Below, in pieces: positions 57,955-64,000 of a stretch of DNA of 64,000 nucleotides. This DNA is from Nissolia schottii (lineage: Eukaryota; Streptophyta; Magnoliopsida; Fabales; Fabaceae). The notes beneath the pieces were generated by a model that did no database searches, was not told where the DNA came from, and saw nothing but the letters and a program-made list of their open reading frames with translations. Both the position numbers and the translations under genes were made by a program. Location of the stretch: assembly GCA_003254905.1 (NCBI GenBank), contig QANU01027813.1, positions 14,396 to 78,395 of the forward strand, in the 5' to 3' direction. Within the stretch, counting starts at the first letter, position 1. Each line of letters begins with the position of its first letter.

Positions 57955-59532
57955 TATTACTATCCCAACTGTTGGTATGCAATTTGAGTCTGTTGAGAAT
58001 GTTCATGATTTTTATAAAAGACTATGCAACTAGCGCTGGATTTGAGTGCAAGATTAGAAATGCAAAATCTGATGAATTTGGAGTTCTATGGTACTGTATA
58101 ATTACATGTGTTAGAGAGGGTAAGAGCCAATCAAAGTTACCACCATCAGAGAGGATGAACCCTTCCGTCGTTGCAAACTGCAAGGCTAAGATCATTACAT
58201 CAAAGAACACTGAAGGGGTTTGGGTGATCAACAATATTGTTTTGGAGCACTCTCATGCAACAAGTCCATCAAAAGCAAGGCACTTTGCATCCAAAAAATT
58301 CATACCAATGTTTACAAAAAGATGGATTGAGGTGGATGATAGTCCAAGTATACGGACATACAAGACCTATAACTCCTTGTTACATGAAGTTGGCGGAGCA
58401 AAAAACATTACATTCACAGAGAGGGATGTTAGGAATTTCTTAAGGATAGAAGTTTGAGGTGTTGGTTCGGAAGGGGATGGCCAAGCCATGATCCAATACT
58501 TTCACAAGATGCAGCTCAAAATGGTAATTTTTACTATGAAATTCTACATAATGATGATAGGTGAGTCACCTATACTTTTTGGTGTGATACTAGGAGTTGA
58601 GCATCATACGAATATATTGGAGGCGTGATCTCATTCTACACGACATGCTTGACCAACATGTACGGTACATTATTATTTACAAGACCTAACTACAATAATA
58701 TATGAGACCTAACCACATTAATGTACGTGACCTAACAACATAATTATATGAGACAATATGTGATTTCAGACATAACTTTCTTTACTAAACCAAACCTAAC
58801 CATATAATTATATGAGACCTAACTAGTTATAATTTTATTTGTAGGTACAATATGCCTTTTGCATGCTTCGTTAGTGCTAATCATCATGGGAATTCTGTTT
58901 TGTTTGGGTGTGGGTTGCTTGCATCCGAAGAGAAAGAATCATTTGTTTGACTATTTCAATGTTTCTTGAGATGCATGATGGGGAAGGCACCTTTGAGAAT
59001 CACAACAGATCATTGCATGTCAATAAAGTACGCAATTGAACTAGTGTTCCCCGCAACTCGTCATCGTTGGTGCATTTGGCATATATTGAAGAAAGTTCCA
59101 AACAAGTTAAAACGATGCATAGAATATCTAAGCATCAAGGAGGACATTAACAGGGCTATTTACAACATACTATTAAAGAGTTCAAGAGGGAATGGAATGT
59201 GCTTGTGGATAAGCATAAACTTCAAAATAATGCATGGATTTCAAGTATGGGAAGGTCTGTCTGGTATAAGTTATTGTGTCCGTGTTTACTATGTTGTTAG
59301 ATCTATATATGTGGAATGGTTAGGTCTAACACTACACATATGTTATTAATGATAAAATTGCACAAGAGTAATTAATGATTGCTATAGGTAGGTCCCGGTA
59401 TATTTTAGAGATGAATTTTGGGCTGACATGTCAAGTACACAAAGAAGTGAAAGTATGAATGCATTTTTTGATGGCTTCCTCAACTCAAGGAGCAGCCTTC
59501 ACCAATTTGTGAACCAGTACAACAATGGCTAG
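57955..59532 (+). pseudogene. Decayed FAR1/FHY3-family (MULE transposase-derived) gene
   Basis: Pieces in order match the FAR1 family. They are: the FAR1 DNA-binding part with VGMQFESVENVHDFYKR and YATSAGFECKIRNAKSDEFG; EGDGQAMIQYFHKMQL and NGNFYYEI; the transposase core around ASYEYIGGVISFYTTCLTN; MPFACFVSANHHGNSVLFGCG; APLRITTDHCMSIKYAIELV and FPATRHRWCIWHILKKVPNK; and last FWADMSSTQRSESMNAFFDG. It is dead. There is an extra base near 58022, a shift near 58518, a stop before ASYEY, TGA in place of Trp after EKESFV (about 58949), and a further shift near 59180. The Asp of the DTTY motif reads Tyr. The SWIM zinc finger is missing. It could be a MULE transposon relic or a dead domesticated gene. 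Confidence 0.88.
58680..58825 (+). repeat. Repeated ATATGAGACCTAAC words in the FAR1-like relic
   Basis: GACCTAAC or close forms recur about five times (near 58684, 58708, 58729, 58826 and the variant AAACCTAACC near 58786), several preceded by ATATGA. They lie in what would be an intron. The same word in the opposite sense (TTAGGTC) recurs upstream at 57755-57895. Confidence 0.6.
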
Positions 59533-61280
59533 TTGCTTAATAACAATTTAAATATATTTTCAAGCTAGTGCTTGGTGTTGACGAGTTGGGTTATGTCTGA
59601 GTGAATTAAGATTATCACATGACATTATTTCATTTGTGCATGGCTAGTAATAGAGAGATTTTATCCGACATTTTTATGCTCCATAATTGAGCATTGCAGC
59701 CTAGAATTATGTGATTTTGATGGCTAATTAATAAGATTCGCATAATTGTTCTTTTATAAGCATAACTGAGAAAACTATAGTTTAAGCACCATTTTCAAAT
59801 GATTTTAATTGTCTCGAGTAACCTATGCGTTTAACATATTGTGTTTGAGTTGTTAAAATCACAGGTGATCGAGTGTTGGTGCAAGTTAACTACTTTTATT
59901 TATGTGACAAAATTTAATAGTTTGACATTGTAAAAATGTTTTACACAGACACTAGATGGTAAATAATTTTTTTATTTTAACTTTCTAACATTCTACTAAC
60001 ATTTAAGCGATTCCACTAATTTGGTCATTGTTACGTTAGGGACTAAATTGGTCCCTAGATCTAAACTATCAAAATTGTAGTGTCCCGGTGAGATTGAAGA
60101 TGAAGAAAATGACAATTTAATCCTCATAGAACTTAGAATTAAAGTTTTGGAATTGTATTTTGATCTTTCTTTGATTTTTAACTTGCTATTGATGATGGTA
60201 AAATTAAAAATTAATGTTCAGAAATCTGTGATTACTACTTACCCAAAGAAAAAGAATATGTGATTACTGAAACTGATTGGATTTAGCAATAAAGAAATAA
60301 TTATTAATATTATTAATGATGAGATGATTATTTTCGGATTAAGATACCGTGGCCCTGCCTTGCCTCCAGCGCCCACCACCTCAATCACCTTCGGTTCCAT
60401 CTGTGACCACCAACCAATTCTCCTCCTTTATCATTGCATCACTTTCAGCAACCGCTCAAATCACCGCCCCGTCACTTGACCCCTGCCTCCCCCACCCATT
60501 TTTCATGCTACTAAAACTCTCTGTGACCCACTCATGCCTTCTCCGGCAGAATAACCGTGGCCTTTTCGTCTCACCCATAATATCTTCAAAATCACAACAA
60601 TAAAGATGAAAAATAAATTCATCCAGGGGTTTCCGCGATGGAAAGAGCGATCCTTGAGCGGTGAAGCATAATATGAGAGGAAGAGCAAGGGAAGGAAGCC
60701 ATGGGTATGCATGGCGGCGGGTGGTGGCACTTTGCAGAGGCTAGGTGATTGTTACTCAAGACAAGAGGCAAGTGTGTTGCTGTGAAGGAGAGGAAGAGCA
60801 GCTCTAGAATAATGGTTGAATGAAAAAAAAATATATAATAATAATAATTCCTTTTTAATACAGATGTAAATTAAAAATAAAATAAGAATAAGTTTTGCAA
60901 ATTGGTCCCGATCTTTTCTAAGCTCACACGTTTGGCCCAGAACCAATTTGATTGCTAACCAATCCGGGACTAGGTTAGCTGGAGCCAACATCTAAACCTT
61001 ACGAAACCGAGGACGGTACATGGCCTTGCTGAACACATCGCCCGCGTAAGCAAGTGCAAGAGAAAGCCAGCCAGGAGAGTTCTAGAAGCATGCTGTCCCC
61101 ACGTGCGGTTTATGGTCGGCGTTCTCACCCGTCAAACCGCCAACCTTCTCTCACTTAACCTCCGTTAAAATGCCACGCACCGCTCACTACAAACAAACAC
61201 CGTTATCGTTTGTCCCTCCGTACTAGTCTTCCGTCAAACTTCAAACACCAAACCAAAACACAAACACACTTCTTGACCTC
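59533..61280. other. Intergenic stretch
   Basis: No gene is recognised. Short repeat-like parts with GGGACTAAATTGGTCCC (about 60030-60047) and AAATTGGTCCCGATC (about 60900) look like MITE ends. Pyrimidine-rich and C-rich sequence occurs at 60349-60600, with frames lacking known domains. Confidence 0.4.
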
Positions 61281-62965
61281 GTCCCCTCTTTCTATATAAA
61301 TGTCACTACTTTCGAATCCACCAAATGCTCAACTCCTCCTGCTCATTCAAACAACCTCTTCCGCACGTGGCCATTCATTTCCTCGGGAAAAAAAGACACC
61401 ATAGTAACAGAAAGAAAAACTATATATTATGTACTATTTGTAATCAACTGGAAATGACCGAGTAAAATTCAGCAAAGCTTAGTCCTGCTTCAACCCAGCA
61501 ATAATCAAAGTCTTTCTACTGGTGGGCGTTGAGTTTGATTAATCTCTTGAGGTAATACTAAGACCAACATCTCTCACGTTCTCACTCATTCCTACTAATT
61601 TAAGACCCTGGTCTTAAATTAGTCCATCCATATGTTCTATGTATTTTTTTTATTCCTACATTGTTTTCAATTTTAGGTACGTAATAGATTCTGGAAAAAT
61701 CTCCGCCTTTGAATCTTTCTGGCAGCCCTTGATTAGTAGAGGTTATTGGTTTTTTTTTTTTTTTTTTTTTTCTTTTCTGAATTAATTTATTTTAAGTTTT
61801 AATTAATCATTGGTTTGGGTAGGTTGATTATTGGGGTTTAAATGCAGATTCCTGGGTTTGGAGAAAATTTTCTGCTTGCTAGAAAATGGTCTATATGCTT
61901 TTTTCATGGAGCAAATCAGTACTACTCACCGACCAGGAGTGGGAGCAACTTCGAAATAGCAACAAAAATACTAAATAACTGAGAGATTTTAGTTTTTGGT
62001 GGCATGGTGCAATCATAGACCTCAATTTCAAACCGAAGATTTGGGACTGCAATTAGGAGTTATAACTTCCTTGGTATTACTGTTTGTTATTATAATTTGC
62101 TTCCTTCCTCTTCCCACTTGAAACCTGTTCAATGTATGTGATGTCATAATCATTGCTTTTCTCGTGGTGCATATGAGTAAATTGTTATTGTTAGGCTGCG
62201 GAGTTTTTGGCTTTTTGTAGGATGAAGATGTCATCTTGCTGAGAGAACTGAGAACTCTTATGGTGGAAATGTTTTTGATTTCTGGTTTTTAAATCAAAAG
62301 GGAGGGCTGTTGGAGTTGCTTCCTTTTGAATAGAATCCCGATGACTTTAAATGCGAAGAGGCTAAAGAACAATCAATTTGTGCTTTTGAGGGTCATTATA
62401 TCTCTCTGTGTGTGTTTGTGCCTGCGTTGTCTTTCACTGATCCAGATGGTTGATAGTGAGAGCACTATCACTTTCCCCATCAAATTTTTAGATTTTCATT
62501 TGTTAGTTTCATTTACCTGATACAAGCCATTAGTTGCACCCTTCCACCTGCTGAATCAGTTTTGTTTATGCCTGGCACAATTTCAGTGAGCTAAAAAGTA
62601 ATGAACTAATGGTGAATTCAATTTGCAAAAGTACTAGAAGTGTAGCCTTAGATGTGTTGATCAGATTGGAAATTCTAGTGCATGCTCAGTTCATCTATTT
62701 CTTGCATGTATGTGTTGCATTTATGTATGTTGTAGTTTTTGGGTACAGATGCATGTGTGTTGCAGTTATTCCCTATATATGCATACTGGTTGGGCTTGAT
62801 TGTGGAATTAGTTGAGAATATTCACAAAGAGCCTCTCTGTTTTTTCCAGGTTTACTTTCTGTTATTGAAAGTGTCGCGGGTACAAGTTTCAAACAGTTTA
62901 CCAAGATTGAGGTTTTTCAGATTTGCTAGATGTAGATATAGCACAGGCGATGCCATCATCATAGC
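61281..62965 (+). promoter_or_regulatory. GRAS gene promoter and intron-containing leader
   Basis: TATA box CTATATAAAT at about 61292-61301. Probable leader exon to 61551 (TTGAG before GTAATA). A pyrimidine tract and acceptor TTTTTTCCAG end at 62849, so a 5' UTR intron of about 1.3 kb is likely; its extent is an inference. A T-run lies at 61751-61772. In the reading frame of the gene a stop (TAG) occurs at 62939-62941. Confidence 0.55.
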
Positions 62966-64000
62966 ATGGAATCACAGCATCTTTTCAGTTTTGGTGTGAC
63001 TAGTTCAGGACTACCTTGCACATCATCTTATCCTACTATACCGCCGTTACCCAACCGGCTGCCTGGATCCATGGAAGCTGGCATAGGAAACTCCCGTAAT
63101 TCAGCCCTTTCTACTCACTTTGATTCTGATACTCATTCTGCATTGAGTGATAGCCCAGAACAGCACAGCTCTGGAGAAATCCTCTCTGGTGCCAGCCCTT
63201 CTGGTAACTCTTTGCCGGAAACTAGTCGTTATTTACATTCTGCTAGGAGCTCTCTTCTACAGCATGCAAGTTGCGACCCCACAACAAGACACACATTGGT
63301 AGAACTAGAAACTGCTTTGATGGCTCCCGATGGTTATGATGAAGTCACCGCATCGAATGATAATTTGGGTAATAGCAGCAGGCCAACAACATCCGGCAAA
63401 AGAAATGGTCCCTGGAGCCATGAATGCCCGGATTCAGAATATATTCAAAGTCATCCATCTTATATTCTTAGCAATAGGCAGTTGAGTGAAGCTGCACCAG
63501 CAGAGAAACGCCACAAATCAACAGAGGAAGCATCACAACAAGGCTCCCCACCAAGCAGTTTGAAACAGTTGCTGATTTTATGTGCCAAATCCCTATCTGA
63601 AAACAACATGAAAGATTTTGATCAATTGATTGAAAAGGCTAGAAGTGCTGTGTCTATCAGTGGGGAGCCAATCCAGCGGCTTGGTGCTTATTTAGTAGAA
63701 GGGCTTGTTGCAAGGAAAGAGGAGTCGGGTAATAACATCTATCGCACCCTTAGGTGCAAAGAGCCCAAAGGTAAACAGTTACTCTCATACATGCAGATGC
63801 TACATGAAATCTGCCCATACTTGAAGCTCAGTTACATGGCTGCCAATGGGGCTATTGCTGAAGCATGCAGAAATGAGGATCACATTCACATCATAGACTT
63901 TCAGATTGCACAGGGAACACAATGGGCGACTCTCCTTCAAGCTCTTGCAGCAAGGCCTGGTGGGGTTCCACACGTGAGGATCACAGGTATTGATGATCCT
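62966..64000 (+). CDS. GRAS transcription factor, PAT1 branch (SCL1-like), 3' end outside window
   Basis: A plant-specific GRAS regulator, partial, with 345 codons seen in one open exon. The first Met after an in-frame stop is at 62966 (MESQHLFSFGVTSSGLP). The N-terminal third is Ser-rich and disordered, with SALSDSPEQHSSGE and the conserved LVELETALMAPD patch. The GRAS domain starts near SLKQLLILCAKSLSENN, with leucine-repeat I, and reaches the VHIID motif, here HIHIIDFQIAQGTQWATL (residues about 306 on), then ARPGGVPHVRITGIDDP at the window edge. The PFYRE and SAW parts lie beyond the window. The PAT1/SCL1 assignment rests on remembered N-terminal and GRAS sequences. PAT1-branch members act in phytochrome and stress signalling, but this gene's role is unknown. 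Confidence 0.9.
   Translation, partial: MESQHLFSFGVTSSGLPCTSSYPTIPPLPNRLPGSMEAGIGNSRNSALSTHFDSDTHSALSDSPEQHSSGEILSGASPSGNSLPETSRYLHSARSSLLQHASCDPTTRHTLVELETALMAPDGYDEVTASNDNLGNSSRPTTSGKRNGPWSHECPDSEYIQSHPSYILSNRQLSEAAPAEKRHKSTEEASQQGSPPSSLKQLLILCAKSLSENNMKDFDQLIEKARSAVSISGEPIQRLGAYLVEGLVARKEESGNNIYRTLRCKEPKGKQLLSYMQMLHEICPYLKLSYMAANGAIAEACRNEDHIHIIDFQIAQGTQWATLLQALAARPGGVPHVRITGIDDP

Noticed and set aside
60349-60603. 84-codon frame starting MALPCLQRPPPQ
   Set aside because: Pyrimidine-rich composition produces long stop-free runs; no domain, and the antisense frames are equally open.

Overview
The window is nuclear DNA of a eudicot plant; I cannot name the species. The evidence is GT-AG introns throughout, a class I formin with a membrane anchor, a plant KIN14 kinesin of the KATB/KATC group, an intron-bearing plant H2A, a GRAS factor, a FAR1-type relic, and AT-rich spacers full of MITEs, a tRNA-derived SINE and LTR-element debris.

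Layout. 1-7.4 kb is gene-free and repeat-rich: a TA microsatellite, a diverged direct repeat split by a SINE with clear target duplications, a 273-bp MITE, fields of a GTTTGTG motif, a CACTA-like terminus and a telomere-like CCCTAA tract. 7.4-12.8 kb (minus) holds a complete six-exon class I formin. 13.6-27.4 kb is gene-poor: nested MITEs, gypsy-type LTR ends and a decayed Ty3/gypsy fragment. 27.6-36.0 kb (plus) holds a complete KIN14 kinesin; its largest intron carries nested DNA transposons, the inner one with a captured piece of a tonoplast sugar-transporter gene.

37.0-45.1 kb is the most unusual part. Two histone H2A genes, identical in coding sequence, lie tail to tail in a large inverted duplication. 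The left arm also carries one exon of the neighbouring NOC3 gene, so the duplication copied part of the NOC3-H2A locus. Between the arms lie a probable gypsy 3' piece, a probable Ty1/copia LTR and the ghost promoter of a third H2A copy whose coding part is gone. 46.5-57.0 kb (minus) is a complete 13-exon NOC3 gene, with a telo-box upstream and one intron that best fits a GC-AG boundary. 57.9-59.5 kb is a decayed FAR1/MULE-transposase-like gene. From 61.3 kb a PAT1-branch GRAS gene starts and runs off the window end.

The intact genes are housekeeping or developmental: actin nucleation at membranes (formin), minus-end microtubule motor (KIN14), chromatin (H2A), ribosome assembly and replication licensing (NOC3) and transcription (GRAS). 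They do not form one pathway. Exon limits were read by eye from splice sites, reading phase and remembered family sequences; UTR limits are not known.
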